Positions 43,465 through 54,755 are shown, counted from the stretch's first letter. The stretch is DNA of 64,000 bases from Megaustenia siamemsis (GCA_032433765.1 JAVIAB010000139.1:43989946-44053945); one strand, 5' to 3'. Notes: generated from the sequence alone by a model not told the origin. Made by a program: numbers and translations.

Positions 43465-45020
43465 AGGAGTAGACATATTATAATGGCCAGAATGATCCCT
43501 GTGGTGTGTCTCTTGTATAAAGCACTGTGATAGCCAGAATGATCCCTGTGGTATGTCTCTTGTATAGAGAACTGTGATAGCCAGAATGATCCCTGTGGTA
43601 TGTCTCTTCTATAGAACACTACAAGTCAGATTGATCCCTGTGGTATGTCTCTTCTATAGAGCATTGCATTAGCCAGATTGATCCCTGTGGTATGTCTCTT
43701 CTATAGAGCTCTCTGCGTTAGTCAGACTGATCCCTGTGGTATGTCTCTTCTATATAGCACTGCTTAAGCAAATCTTGATCCCTATGGTGTGTCTTTTCTA
43801 TAGAGCACTACGATAGCCAGAATGATCCCTGTGGTATGTCTCTTCTATAGAGCACTGCGTTAGCCAAGTTTGATCCATGTGGTCTGTCTCTTCTATAGAG
43901 CTCTCCGCGTTAGTCAGATTGATCCCTGTGGTGTGCCTCTTGTGTAGAGCTTCTATGTTAACCAGATTGATCGCTGTGGCATTTCTTTTCTATAGAGCAC
44001 TGCGTTAGCCAGATTGATCCATGTGGTGTGTCTTTTCTATAGAGCACTATGTTAGCCAGGGAGCCGCGATAGCTCAGTGGTTAGTGAACTGGACTACAAA
44101 GGACAAGGGGTAAAATTCGATCCCAACCGACGGCTTCCGGGTTCACCGAGCCTTTAATGGGTACCGGATTTTTTTCTGGGAAAGTGAAGCGGCACATAAT
44201 ATTGACCAAATTACCCCAAAAATCATGTGCCGACGGTCTGTAAAATTTATGGTCACTAACACCATATTCCTTATACGCCACTTGGTGTGACGGGGGTACT
44301 TTACTTTTTTTTTTTACTACGTTAGCCAGAATAATCCCTGTGGTATGTCTCTTCTATAGAGCACTGCGTTAGCCAGATTGATCCCTGTGGTGTGTCTCTT
44401 GTATAGAGCACTACGCTAGCCAGATTGATCCCTGTGGTGTGTCTCTTGTATAGAGCACTACGTTAGCCAGATTGATCCCTGTGGTGTGTCTCTTGTATAG
44501 AGCACTACGTTAGCCAGATTGATCCCTGTGGTGTGTCTCTTCAATAGAGCTCTCTGCGTTAGTCAGATTGATCCCTGTGGTATGTCTTTTCTATAGAGTA
44601 CTACGTTAGCCAGATTGATCCTTGTGGTGTGTCTCTTGTATAGAACACTACGTTAGCCAGAATGGTCCCTGTGGTGTGTCTCTTCTATAGAGCATTGCAT
44701 TAGCCAGATTGATCCCAGTTTTGTGTCTCTTCAATAGAGCTCTCTGCGTTAGTCAGATTGATCCCTGTGGTATGTCTCTTCTATAGAGCACTGCGTTAGC
44801 CAGATTGATCCCTGTGGTATGTCTCTTCTATAGAGCACTACGATAGCCAGAATGATCCCAGTGATGTGTCTCTTGTATAGAGCACTACGATAGCTAGAAT
44901 GATCCCTGTGGTGTGTCTCCTCTTGTGTAGAGCACTACGTTAGTCAGATTGATCCCTGTGGTGTGTCTCTTCTTGTGTAGAGCACTGCGTTAGCCAGAAT
45001 GATCCCTGTGGTGTGTCTTT
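43465..45020. repeat. 47-bp minisatellite, about 27 copies, interrupted by an S1 SINE
   Basis: Unit approximately GTTAGCCAGATTGATCCCTG plus TGGTGTGTCTCTTGTATAGA plus GCACTAC. Two length variants (GCACTAC and GCTCTCTGC-type joints) alternate irregularly. The SINE occupies 44059-44318. Confidence 0.95.
44059..44318 (+). mobile_element. tRNA-derived SINE, family S1, inside the 47-bp array
   Basis: Full S1 with A and B boxes and a T-run end. The flanks ACTATGTTAGCCAG and ACTACGTTAGCCAG (after the SINE) are the array sequence duplicated at insertion, differing at one base. Confidence 0.9.
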
Positions 45021-45133
45021 TGTATGTAGTAGAACTGCGTTGTAAATATCCAGTTCATTCTATTATTTCTTTATATACAACAGAAGATATCGAACAAATA
45101 TTAATTAACAAGGAGACAAGCATCAAACATCAT

Positions 45134-45447
45134 ATCATCATCATCATCATCATCAAGTACCGGGCACGTTGGCGTAGGTAATCATGTTTCTCCACAACTT
45201 TCGATCTCGACAGTTATTTATCATTTCTGTTGTTGACTTTCTGAAAAGCCATTCTCTTAAGCTGTCTGGTATTTTTCCTCTTCGCTTACCTATATCTCTT
45301 TGTCCCTGAATTTTCCCAGTTGTTACAATATATTCAAGCTGTTCTCTTCTCATTACATGGCCAAAAAAATGATGATTGTCTCTTTCTAATATTGGAAATT
45401 AGCTCTCTTTTTGCTTTGACCTCTTTCAGAACATTTTCATTGCTCTT
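45134..45447 (-). mobile_element. LINE A 3' fragment with 9-bp target duplication
   Basis: Reverse copy, (TCA)n tail at left, ending at the codons for SNENVL. AAACATCAT flanks it at 45125-45133 and 45448-45456. Confidence 0.9.
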
Positions 45448-45599
45448 AAACATCATGTATGTGAATATATATATATATATATATAAATTGAAAAGAAATA
45501 GTGAAATCAAAACCCGATAATACAATAGAGAAACTGTGTTAAATATTGTCTGCTTCTTGTTTGTTTGGACACAGAATGGTACAACAATGTCCATATAAT
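45448..45599. other. Spacer with (TA)n
   Basis: A short (TA)n lies at about 45465-45485. No gene. Confidence 0.5.
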
Positions 45600-45836
45600 T
45601 ATTGTCGAAGAATATGTTGACTTTTGACTTTTAATGGGAAACATCTGGAATATATTTCTGACAATTTATAAAAGTGAGAAAGAATGGAAAGAACAAAGGA
45701 TGTAATAGATATAAGACAGTTTAAGAGAAAAGTTTGGGTGGAAGTCTACGAAGAATTAATCAACAGTTGTAGAATAGAAAGAGGTGGAGAGACATGATCA
45801 CCAGCGTCAGCAGGCACGGCACTGGATGGAGTTGAT
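45600..45836 (+). mobile_element. LINE A relic
   Basis: GGAATATATTTCTGACAATT and GGTGGAGAGACATGATCACC align with the LINE A end. Mostly decayed. Confidence 0.55.
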
Positions 45837-46216
45837 GTTGAAGAACAGCGGAGACATAGATGAGCAGTTATTAAAGAAGCATGACCAAAATTAGCTGGTC
45901 AGGTGGAGAGGTTCTACATACCAGGTTGGCTACATGTTGTTTTCTGTCGCTTAGTAACAAATGACAGAAATAATAAGATAAAGTGAGGGGGGAGAAGATG
46001 AAAATGGGCAGAAGAGAAGAGAAATATTAAAACATAAGTGGGTGGCAGAGAAATAGAGAAATAAAAAAAAGGAAAACAAGAAATAGAAGAAGGAGAGAGA
46101 GGAAGATAGAAATAGAAAATCGACAGAAGCAGATGAGGAAGATCAAAATAATAAGTCGGCAAATGAAATAATTATCAGGTCGGGTAATTTTACCTGCTAC
46201 TGTATACAGTAAACAG

Positions 46217-46403
46217 TACAACCTGTGGATCTGCTGCCTTGCAGGTGAACTTGGAAGAGTAAAAGGCTAAGGGAGGGTACCCTAAAGTAAAACAACCGCA
46301 CTGCCTTGTGGGGGAGACTTTTTAGTCAAAGGCTAGCTGAGTCAACCGTAAACAAACCGACGGAAGGCAATAGAAAACCACCGTCGTAACTTCTTTGTAC
46401 AAT
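46217..46403 (+). repeat. Dispersed repeat with CTGCTGCCTTGCAGG block
   Basis: Shares GATCTGCTGCCTTGCAGGTG and AAAGGCTA with the repeat at 9417; directly precedes a LINE A fragment. Confidence 0.5.
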
Positions 46404-46656
46404 AATGAATATTAGGAATAAACAATCATCATTTTTTGGCCATGTAATGAGAAGAGAACAACTAGAATATCTTATAACAACTGGGAAAATTGAGGGACGA
46501 AGAGATAGAGGGAAGCAAAGAGAAAAAATACGAGACAGCTTAAGAGAATGACTTGGCAGAAGATCAACAGCAGAAATGATAAATAACTGTCGAGATCGAA
46601 AATTGTGGAGAATCATGATCACCTACGCCAGCAGGCCCGTACTTGATGAGGATGAT
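46404..46656 (+). mobile_element. LINE A 3' fragment
   Basis: From codons for RNKQSSFFGHVMRREQLE to the 3' end GTACTTGATGAGGATGAT. A tryptophan-to-stop change (GAATGACTTGG) interrupts the frame. Confidence 0.85.
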
Positions 46657-47459
46657 ATGAAATAAAGAGAACGAGAAAAAAAAACGACATATAAGAAGAG
46701 GACAAGAGTGAAAAAGAAAACGTAAAAGGAAATTAAGGATAAGATAAATGTTAGACATCTGATACGCTTTGAAGCGACAATCATGACAATCTTATACACT
46801 TAAGGAAGAAGGCAAGTTGTACTGATTGATTTACTGACTGAATGATTGACAGATCCTATCACAGAAGGCGCGCAATTGTAAGGGGAAACAACAACATGAT
46901 GGGCAGCAGTTAAGGTTCCTCAACGACTTCAGCAAACATCTTTACTGTTCAAAGTTAACACAAAATGTCAGTCATGCGAGATGAAATTCTAGAGAATAAT
47001 CATTAATGTCTCGAGGAGACACAGAATTGAAATTGATGTACTCTACATTCTTTCGTTCGGTCCATGTGTCCTTTCTCGTGTGATTCATGTAACAGCCTAC
47101 AAAAGAAACTGAACAAAAATATAGTAAATTAACTTTACATTCACCCCCAGGCCAATTGTACTAAAGGTCTCAAAAGTAATATCAGCGAACTTATTAGCAG
47201 CAATTTTATGTTTGTCAGATGATATCTCCTTCGAATCATATTTGGCGCGATTTTTATTTACTCTTTAGTTTCTAATGTCAGGTACAGAGTAACTAGACCT
47301 GCGCAGTTAACATGAAGATTCGTGTATTGAAGATGAGCGGAAGAACTGAACTTATAGCAGATGAAAAATAGTCCGTCTTCTATCATTGAGGGAGTCAAAG
47401 TTCAAAATAGAAAAATAAATCAATGGAACTAATATATTAACTGATTTTTTTTCCAATTT
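46657..47459. other. Non-coding, no recognisable gene
   Basis: Nothing supported on either strand. Confidence 0.4.
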
Positions 47460-48472
47460 ACAATTTGTTAGAACACCACTGTCCTTTTGTCTAATTACCA
47501 TTGGATAGAACACTACTGTCTTTTCTTAAATTGCAATTGATTAGCAAACCATAGTCTTTTCTAAATTACCATTGGTTAGAACACCGTTGTCTATGGTCAA
47601 ATTACAATTGGTTCGAACATCGCTGTCTTTTCTTAAACTGAAATTGATTTGAACACCATGGTTTTTTTCCTAAATTACCATTGGTTAGAACACTACTAAC
47701 ACCACTGTCTTTTCTCAGATAACCATTGGTTAGAACACTACAAACACCACTGTCTTTTCTCAGATAACCATTGGTTAGAACACTACAAACACCACTGTCT
47801 TTTCTCAGATAACATTGGTTAGAACACTATAAACACCACTGTCTTTTTACAAATTACCATTATTTAGAGCACCACTCTCTTTTCTCAGATAACCGCTGAT
47901 TAGAACACCACTGTTTTTTCCCAAATTATCATTGATTAGAATACCACTGTCCTGTCTGAAATTACCATTATTTAGAGTACCTCTCTCTTTTCTCAGATAA
48001 CCGTTGATTAGAACACCAATGTTTTTTCTCAAATTATCATTCATTAGAATACCATTGTCTTTTCTGAAATTACCATTAATTAGAACACTCCGTAACCACT
48101 GTCTTTTCTCAAATTACCATTGTTTAAAAAACCACTGTCTTTTCTCAAATTACCATTGTTTAAAACACCACTGTCTTTTCTCAAATTACCATTGTTTAAA
48201 ACACTACTGTCTTTTCTCAAATTACCATTGTTTAAAACACCACTGTCTTTTCTCAAATTGCCAATTGTTTAAAACACCACTGTCTTTTCTCAAATTACCA
48301 TTGTTTAAAACACCACTGTCTTTTCTCAAATTACCATTGTTTAAAACACTACTGTCTTTTCTCAAATTACCATTATTTAATACACTACTGTCTTTTCTAA
48401 AATTACCATTGCTTAAAACACCACTGTCTTTTCTCAAATTACCATTGTTTAAAACACCACAGTCTTTTCTTA
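47460..48472. repeat. 36-bp minisatellite, about 25 copies
   Basis: Unit AAATTACCATTGTTTAAAAC plus ACCACTGTCTTTTCTC. The right half (48110-48472) is regular; the left half is more degenerate with longer units. A 12-codon period keeps ORFs open on both strands. Confidence 0.95.
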
Positions 48473-48477
48473 AATTC

Positions 48478-49805
48478 ATCATCATCAAGTACTGGGCCTG
48501 CTGGCGTAGGTGATCATGTCTCTCCACAACTTTCGATCTCGGCAGCTATTTATCATTTCTGTTGTTGACCTTCTGCCAAGCCATTCTCTTAAGCTGTCTA
48601 TTATTTTTTCTCTTTGCTTCCCTTTATCTCTTCGTCCCTCAATTTTTCCAGTTGTTACAATATATTCCAGTTGTTCTCTTCTCAAAAAGAGAGCTAATTT
48701 CCAATGGCCAAAAAATGATGATTGTTTCTTCCTAGTATTGGAAATTAGCTCTCTTTTTGCTTTGACCTCTCTCAGAACATCTTCATTACTCTTCTTAGCT
48801 GTCCATGGTACTCTCAATATTCTTCTGTAAAATTACATTTCTACAGACTCAAGTGATTTTCTTGTCTGTTGTCCTATTGTCCATGATTCGCATCCATATG
48901 TTAAGACTGGCTCTACGTAACATTTAAGAACTCTTTTTCTTGTTTCTATTGTCAAAAATGGATTGCATAGTATCTTCCTCATTCTTTGGAAAGCTGCTTT
49001 TGCCTGAACCATTCTGCATCTCACCTCTTTTGTACATCTTCCGTCTGAGGTTAACAAAGTTCCCAAATATTTAAATTCATTTACCTGTTTTAATATTGTT
49101 CCACCTGTCTTTATTTTGCACTGAGGTGATGTCTTTTTCTTTGTTGTTAGCATTACCTCTGTTTTTTTGCTATTAAGGCTGAGTTCTTTATTTTTGCTTT
49201 CTTTCACTATAATGTCCAACATTTCGTGTAACGCATTTTCACTCTTAGCGATTAAGACTGTATCATCAGCATACCTTAGATTATTTATATTATGACCTCC
49301 AATTGTTATTCCAGGCATGCCTCTTATGGATCTTAAAATAATCTCACTATAAATATTAAACAAATCTGGTAACAGCACACAACCTTGTCTAACACCCAGT
49401 TTTATTTATTGAAACATTCCCAATTAGTTTCCAGTTCTTATGGCCACTGTTTGTTGCCAGTACATGTTCTTTATTATTCTTAGATCTTTGCTGTCTACGT
49501 TTATGCTTTCTAAAATTTTGATTATTTCTTGGTGCTTTACTTTGTCAAATGCCTTGGTGTAATTTATGAAACATAGGTATAGATCTGTTTTCACCTCTAT
49601 GGCTCTTTCTACTAAAGATCTTATGATATAAATAGCATTGCTTATTCCTTTATCTCTAACAAAACCACACTGTTCATAGCTAATTTCTGGACTGATTTTG
49701 TTTCTCACTCTTCGCATGATGATTCTTAGTAATATCTTAGTCATATGACTCACAAGGCTTATTGTGCGATGATCATCGCATTCAATCGCACCCGATTTCT
49801 CAAGA
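48478..49805 (-). mobile_element. LINE A, longest copy, includes most of the reverse transcriptase
   Basis: Reverse copy of about 1.3 kb. The upstream frame (49424-49822) encodes RT fingers and palm: ECDDHRTISLVSHMTKILLR, YEQCGFVRDKGISNA and CFINYTKAFDKVKH. The position of the first catalytic aspartate (N87 of this frame) is N, so the enzyme is dead. The next frame (48833-49378) starts LLPDLFNIYSEIILRSI, has YADD at residues 36-39 and continues through the thumb-like region to SLESVEM. The last frame (48485-48817) has the basic C terminus. Frame breaks occur near 49380-49423 and at 48830. The left end has the TCA tail and the right end runs into the 12-bp array. Its endonuclease is not present. 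Confidence 0.92.
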
Positions 49806-50270
49806 GCCATAACAGGAGCCATAACAAATCATACCAAGAATCTTAACAAGAGTCATAACAAGAGTCATAACAAGAGCCATAACAGGAGTCAAAACAAGAG
49901 CCATAACAAGAGTCATAACAAGAGTTATACCAAGAGCCATAACAAGTCATAACAAGAGCCATAACAAGTCATAACAAGAGTCATAACAAGAGTTATAACA
50001 AGAGCCATAACAAGAGTCATAACAAGAATTATAACAAGAGTTATAAGAAGTCATAACAAGAGCCATAACAAGTCATAACAAGAGTCATAACAAGAGTTAT
50101 AACAAGAGCCATAACAAGAGTCATAACAAGAATTATAACAAGAGTCATAAGAAGTCATAACAAGATCCATAACAAGAGTCATAACAAGAACCATAACAAG
50201 TCATAACCAAAGTCATAACAAGTGTTATAACAAGAGCCATAATAAGAGTCATAACAAGTGTCGTAAGAAT
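49797..50270. repeat. 12-bp minisatellite, about 38 copies
   Basis: Unit ATAACAAGAGCC/ATAACAAGAGTC. It begins within the LINE A sequence that encodes MALEKSG, which already contains GAGCCATAAC. Confidence 0.95.
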
Positions 50271-50427
50271 TACCATAAGATGATGAATCTCTCTCTCTCA
50301 CACTCTCTTACCTCTCGTTGTCTATCAGCATTTCTTATTCTTTGCTGAGTTGTATCGCTCTGCTTCTTAAAGCTCTCCGTCACTCTGTTACTCTCGCTCT
50401 CTCTCTCTCTGTCTCTCTGTCTCTTTT

Positions 50428-50513
50428 TATGTGATTTTCTTGTCTATTGTCCTATTGTCCATGATTCACATCCTTATGTTAAGACTGGCTCTACATAGCA
50501 TTTAAGAACTCTC
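50428..50513 (-). mobile_element. LINE A fragment
   Basis: Reverse complement of codons for CYVEPVLTYGCESWTIGQ; 86 bp only. Confidence 0.8.
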
Positions 50514-50736
50514 AAGGTACTATAGGGTATCCACATTACGCACCTGGATCGTTCCAGTTTATGGAATAATTGGAACTGATTTCAGGTAATACCAGCCGCT
50601 CACAGCTGTTCGTTATTATCTCAAAATGACATTTTTAGTTCTAATTTTGAAAATTTTGCAGCATTTATGGGTTAGTGTATCCTGATACACGCTCATTCTT
50701 AAAACTGATATTTTAAGGAAGTTTCGTCGGTTTGTA

Positions 50737-51118
50737 GGGAGCCGCGATAGCTCAGTGGTTAGTGAACTGGACTACAAAGGACAAGAGGTAGGGTTCGATC
50801 CCAACCGACGGCTTCCGGATTCACCCAGCCTTTAATGGGTACCGGAATTTTTTTGTTGGGAAAGTGAAGCGGCACGGGCGTAATACCGACCACATTACCC
50901 TAAAAATCATGTGCCGAAGGTCTGTAAAATGTTATTAAGTTATTGAGTTATTTGCGGGTCATCAACATTGCACTCCGAACATGTCCATAGGTGCTCAGAT
51001 CCCCTCCTCAGCAATTTCCTCAGTGTCCAGCGACTGACGACTCCAGTTCTATAAAATGTATGGTCACTAACACCATATTCCCTATACGCTACTTGGCGTG
51101 ACGGGGATACTTTACATT
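50737..51118 (+). mobile_element. tRNA-derived SINE, family S1, with an internal insertion
   Basis: Full S1 with intact A and B boxes. TTTCGTCGGTTTGT (50722-50735) and CTTCGTCAGTTTGT (51132-51145) are the target duplication with two differences. A 127-bp insertion (50933-51059) lies after the TCTGTAAAATGT segment. Confidence 0.9.
50933..51059. other. 127-bp insertion inside S1 with 12-bp duplication
   Basis: TCTGTAAAATGT (50921-50932) is repeated as TCTATAAAATGT (51048-51059) across about 115 bp of sequence not seen elsewhere in the window. Looks like a short mobile insertion; class unknown. Confidence 0.7.
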
Positions 51119-51337
51119 TTTTTTTTACTTACTTCGTCAGTTTGTGATTGCCATGTAAAACGTTACATTTCTAGTTAAAGTAAATATTTACGTTATAATA
51201 ATATATTATTAGTTATTGACAGTTAACAAAATGAAAGATACACAATTCTTGAGAGTTTCGGGGATGCAATATTTAATTTTTAATTACAAAATATTTTTAT
51301 TTTTATTTTAGGATATAGCTTCTAATATTCACTCTGG

Positions 51338-51830
51338 AGAATTCACAGAGGGAGAAGTTTCCCTCTATAATAATACTCATTTATCATTAATTGTCTCCAG
51401 CCTAAACCACTGGAAACTACTATTCGTGCTGTTTCGTCCTAAATTTTTGTCTGCAACGCAAGTATTCAGAACTACCCTATTCGGGAGATACTTTTCTTAA
51501 CAGGAAAAAATACAGATGCACTATGTATTTCCGAGCTGTGATCGCGGCCTTATGCTATAGTCATGAGAACACCTGCGCGAAAGACATTGCCTACGAAGCT
51601 AATTTTTTAGTTAGCTGAGTGGCAGTGTTCCCTAGCGTTTGGCTTTTCGTGGCAAGACGATGTGCCACTGAGTACGGGTTCGATCCTGCTGTGGTCCATA
51701 TTTTTTTCTGTTGTTGATTATTTGTCGATTTTTCCGAGTGCTGTAAACAAACCACTTCATCTGAATTCATTCGCTGATTATCGCCTCGGAAGTTTCCCTC
51801 TATAATAATATTCATTTATTATTATATGTC
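51338..51830 (+). mobile_element. tRNA-like element S4 with direct terminal repeats
   Basis: Same unit as 37467-38011, here forward. GTTTCCCTCTATAATAATA occurs at 51357 and again at 51792. Between them lie TAGCTGAGTGGC (A box-like), B box GGTTCGATCC (51677-51686) and a long variable-like loop, similar to a Ser/Leu-type tRNA. The right repeat is cut by the LINE B insertion at 51831 and continues at 52782. Confidence 0.7.
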
Positions 51831-52781
51831 ATTAATATTATATATTATTATTAATGAAGAAATGCTGCACTGGTAATAAAGGCATCGAATGGATACAAGG
51901 AGACCATTTGGAGGACCTCGACTTTGCTGATGACATAGTTCTCATCAGCAGTCAGATAAAAACGATGCAGGAAAACACAAATGAACTATCATCAATAGCC
52001 AGCAAAATTGGGCTTGAGGTCAATCATGAAAAGACTAAAGTCATGAAAAGTTTAATTCCAACAAGTGACAAAATATACATGGAAAACAAACCAGTAGAAG
52101 AGATCGATCACTTTATCTATCTTGGAAGTCACATTGATCGAGAAGGGGATACGAGCAAAGAAATTAGAATCAGACTGGCTAAAGCAGCAATGTCTTTCAG
52201 AAGCCTTGAAAAGTTGTGGAAATCAAAACTCATTAGCACAAACACAAAACTTAGGCTATTCAAATCAAATGTACTATCAACCCTTACGTATGCGTGTGAA
52301 AGCTGGAAAACAACAAGAGATATAGAAACAAAGTTGAACGCATTCGAAAATAAATGTCTAAGGAAAATACTTGGTATAGAATGGAACGAATTCAAAACAA
52401 ACGAGGAAATTAGAGAAATCGCCAATCAACCACTAATATCTTCAGTAATAAAGAAAAGACGATGGTCATACGTTGGACATGTGATGAGAAGAGATAATAA
52501 TCGAATAGCAAAGCAAGCCCTCATATGGGAAACAACAGGTAAAAGAAAAAGAGGAAGACCCAGGGAGACACTGAGAAGAACATTGATGAGAGAGGCAAGA
52601 GCAGCAGGAATCGGCTCCCTCAATGAGATAGAACTGCTTGCACAGAACAGAGACAGATGGCGAGATTTAATAAAATATCTTTAAAAGAAAACTGCTAGAA
52701 CAAAAATTCATATAGGAGAAGGTGTATCTTGGTCTACGCCCTATGGGCCGGTTACGGCTCGAAAGGTCAATAGATAGATAG
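51831..52781 (+). mobile_element. LINE B, 951-bp copy with 10-bp target duplication
   Basis: ATTATATGTC at 51821-51830 is repeated at 52782-52791, so the insertion limits are exact. It contains one open ORF, about 97 bp of 3' UTR (with CTATGGGCCGGTTACGGCTC) and a TAGATAGATAGAT tail. The 5' end is truncated inside the reverse transcriptase. A little AT-rich extra sequence is present at the 5' junction. Confidence 0.93.
51854..52684 (+). CDS. LINE B protein, C-terminal half of the reverse transcriptase polyprotein
   Basis: 276 codons without interruption. The reverse transcriptase active-site box FADD is at residues 24-27 (LDFADDIVLIS), followed by a region with LEVNHEKTKVM (motif after the active site), HFIYLGSHIDREGDTSKE, STLTYACESWKTTRDIETK and KRRWSYVGHVMRRDNNRIAK, ending ELLAQNRDRWRDLIKYL. 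Everything before the active-site box (endonuclease, fingers, the first catalytic aspartate) is missing, so it cannot transpose alone. The first ATG is simply internal to the original protein. The undisturbed frame suggests a young insertion. I cannot assign a LINE clade with certainty. Confidence 0.85.
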   Translation: MKKCCTGNKGIEWIQGDHLEDLDFADDIVLISSQIKTMQENTNELSSIASKIGLEVNHEKTKVMKSLIPTSDKIYMENKPVEEIDHFIYLGSHIDREGDTSKEIRIRLAKAAMSFRSLEKLWKSKLISTNTKLRLFKSNVLSTLTYACESWKTTRDIETKLNAFENKCLRKILGIEWNEFKTNEEIREIANQPLISSVIKKRRWSYVGHVMRRDNNRIAKQALIWETTGKRKRGRPRETLRRTLMREARAAGIGSLNEIELLAQNRDRWRDLIKYL

Positions 52782-52791
52782 ATTATATGTC

Positions 52792-53217
52792 TCCAGCCTT
52801 GTGCACTGTATAGCCTCTTCCTCACAGTGGAATAGGTGAACGCATGACGTGTCATTCTGGTTTCTCCATCATTTTGAATTTGATTCAGGTAAAGCGACAC
52901 AGGCCTGGGATGTGTTTGTACGGCAGCAAAACAATCAGGTGTCAGATTTACACAGAACGCTGATGGGACGAAACGCCTCACGCGCTATATTTAGAATTTA
53001 TGTTTAAGGTCGTGGCTTGCATTGAGATAGCAAATCTTTGACAGTTGATTTCATTCATAAACAGGCGCAGCGTCTAATCGTCGGGGAGTAAAACAGCTGA
53101 CGTTCAGTGGGGAATACCCAGATTAATGCAGAACATATCATGCTTGTGGGAATACATAACAGTGGAGACGGTTAGGAAGCAGTGAAGAACATGGGTGATT
53201 TTTTGGGTCTGTTTTAT

Positions 53218-53218
<1 letters not shown>
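52792..53218. other. Non-coding, no recognisable feature
   Basis: Nothing supported. The left edge is the continuation of S4. Confidence 0.4.

Positions 53219-53252
<34 letters not shown>
53219..53252. repeat. (TC)n microsatellite
   Basis: About 16 CT units. Confidence 0.95.
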
Positions 53253-53254
<2 letters not shown>

Positions 53255-54184
53255 CTTTCTCACTCTCTTACCTCTCGTTGTCTATCAATCTTTCTTTTTC
53301 TCTGCTGAGTTGTATCGCTCTGCTTCTTAAAGCTCTCTGTCACTCTGTTACTCTCTCTGCCTCTCTTTATGTGCCTCTCTCTCTGCCTCTCTCTCTCTGC
53401 CTCTCTTTATGTGCCACTATTTGTATTCCTCTTTTAACCAATCTATATCGGTCTCTACGTCTAACTAATCTTTTCTCTACGTCACATTCTGTCCTACTCT
53501 AAGTCTCTTAGCTTTAAGTCTGTTACACTCAGTTTGATCTCGCATACCATTATAGTATATACTATGTATATGACCTTTGGCGTCTGGACAGACTGTTAGC
53601 AGCAAGCAATCACGATAAGTCAGTAGTCTAGTAAAATATAAGTATTTTTTGCAGGCTGCTATTTTTGTTGGACAGCTTCTCTCGAGGCTGAATCTACCGA
53701 TATTGAACAGACAGATTCGACCGCAGAAAGAACTAGATGTGTTTGTCGTGCCTGGCCTCGTCTCCTTTCTCCTCCGCCTTTTATCTTCTAAATTTGATAT
53801 CAACGCTGTCTCGAATATTTCTGTGCCATTTATTTTTTTTACATATTTGTTCTCAATGTGCTACGATCTGCAGCCAGATTTTCCCAGTTTCTTTCAGGGA
53901 TAGAGAATTCACTTAAGGAAGCCCTGCAAACATCCTTATATCTCAAGGTTGGTCTTGCTTGCACAATATCTTACCCCATAACACTCTATCTGCCACTTTC
54001 TGTCTCCTCCTGTCTATGCTCCGTCATTTGTTCTTTCTGTCTTCCTTCTTCTTCCTCACTATATTTGTCTTTATTTGTCCCTCAATTTTTGTCACATTCC
54101 CCCTGTCTGCTTTTCTACCCATCTCTTTATCTGTATCCTTCTGCTCTTCTCGTTTTTCCTTCACTTTTTATCTTTAAACATGTT
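53253..54184. other. Pyrimidine-rich non-coding sequence
   Basis: CT-rich sequence with loose repeats such as CTCTCTTTATGTGCC (twice near 53360-53415). ORFs here have no recognisable domain. Confidence 0.4.
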
Positions 54185-54755
54185 TCTCCATGTCTATCAC
54201 TTCCTTTCTCACAACTCCATTTGTCTGCCTTTCTCTGCTCCTTTATTCACCTATATAACGTCCTCTCTCAGTCTGCCTTTCTCTGCTCCTTTATTCATCC
54301 AATATAACTTCCTCTTTCAGTCTGCCTTTCTCTGCTCCTTTATTCACCTATATAACTTCCTCTCTCAGTCTGCTTTTTTCTGCTCCTTTATTCACCTATA
54401 TAACTTCCTCTCTCAGTCTGCCTTTCTCTGCTCCTTTCTTCACCTATATAACTTCCTCTCTCAGTCTGCCTTTCTCTGCTCCTTTCTTCACCTATATAAC
54501 TTCCTCTCTCAGTCTGCCTTTCTCTGCTCATTTCTTCACCTATATAACTTCCTCTCTCTGTCTGCCTTTCTCTGCTCCTTTCTTCACCTATATAACTTCC
54601 TCTCTCAGTCTGCCTTTCTCTGCTCATTTCTTCACCTATATAACTTCCTCTCTCTGTCTGCCTTTCTCTGCTCCTTTCTTCACCTATATAACTTCCTCTC
54701 TCTGTCTGCCTTTCTCAGCTCCTTTATTCACCTATATAACTTCCTCTTTCAGTCT
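54185..54755. repeat. 48-bp minisatellite, about 11 copies
   Basis: Unit CTCTCTCAGTCTGCCTTTCT plus CTGCTCCTTTCTTCACCTAT plus ATAACTTC. The 16-codon period makes a 245-codon ORF on plus and one on minus; both are artefacts of the array. Confidence 0.95.

Noticed and set aside
51600..51700. A Ser/Leu-type tRNA gene
   Set aside because: Boxes present, but the stems do not close and the sequence belongs to the repeated S4 element.
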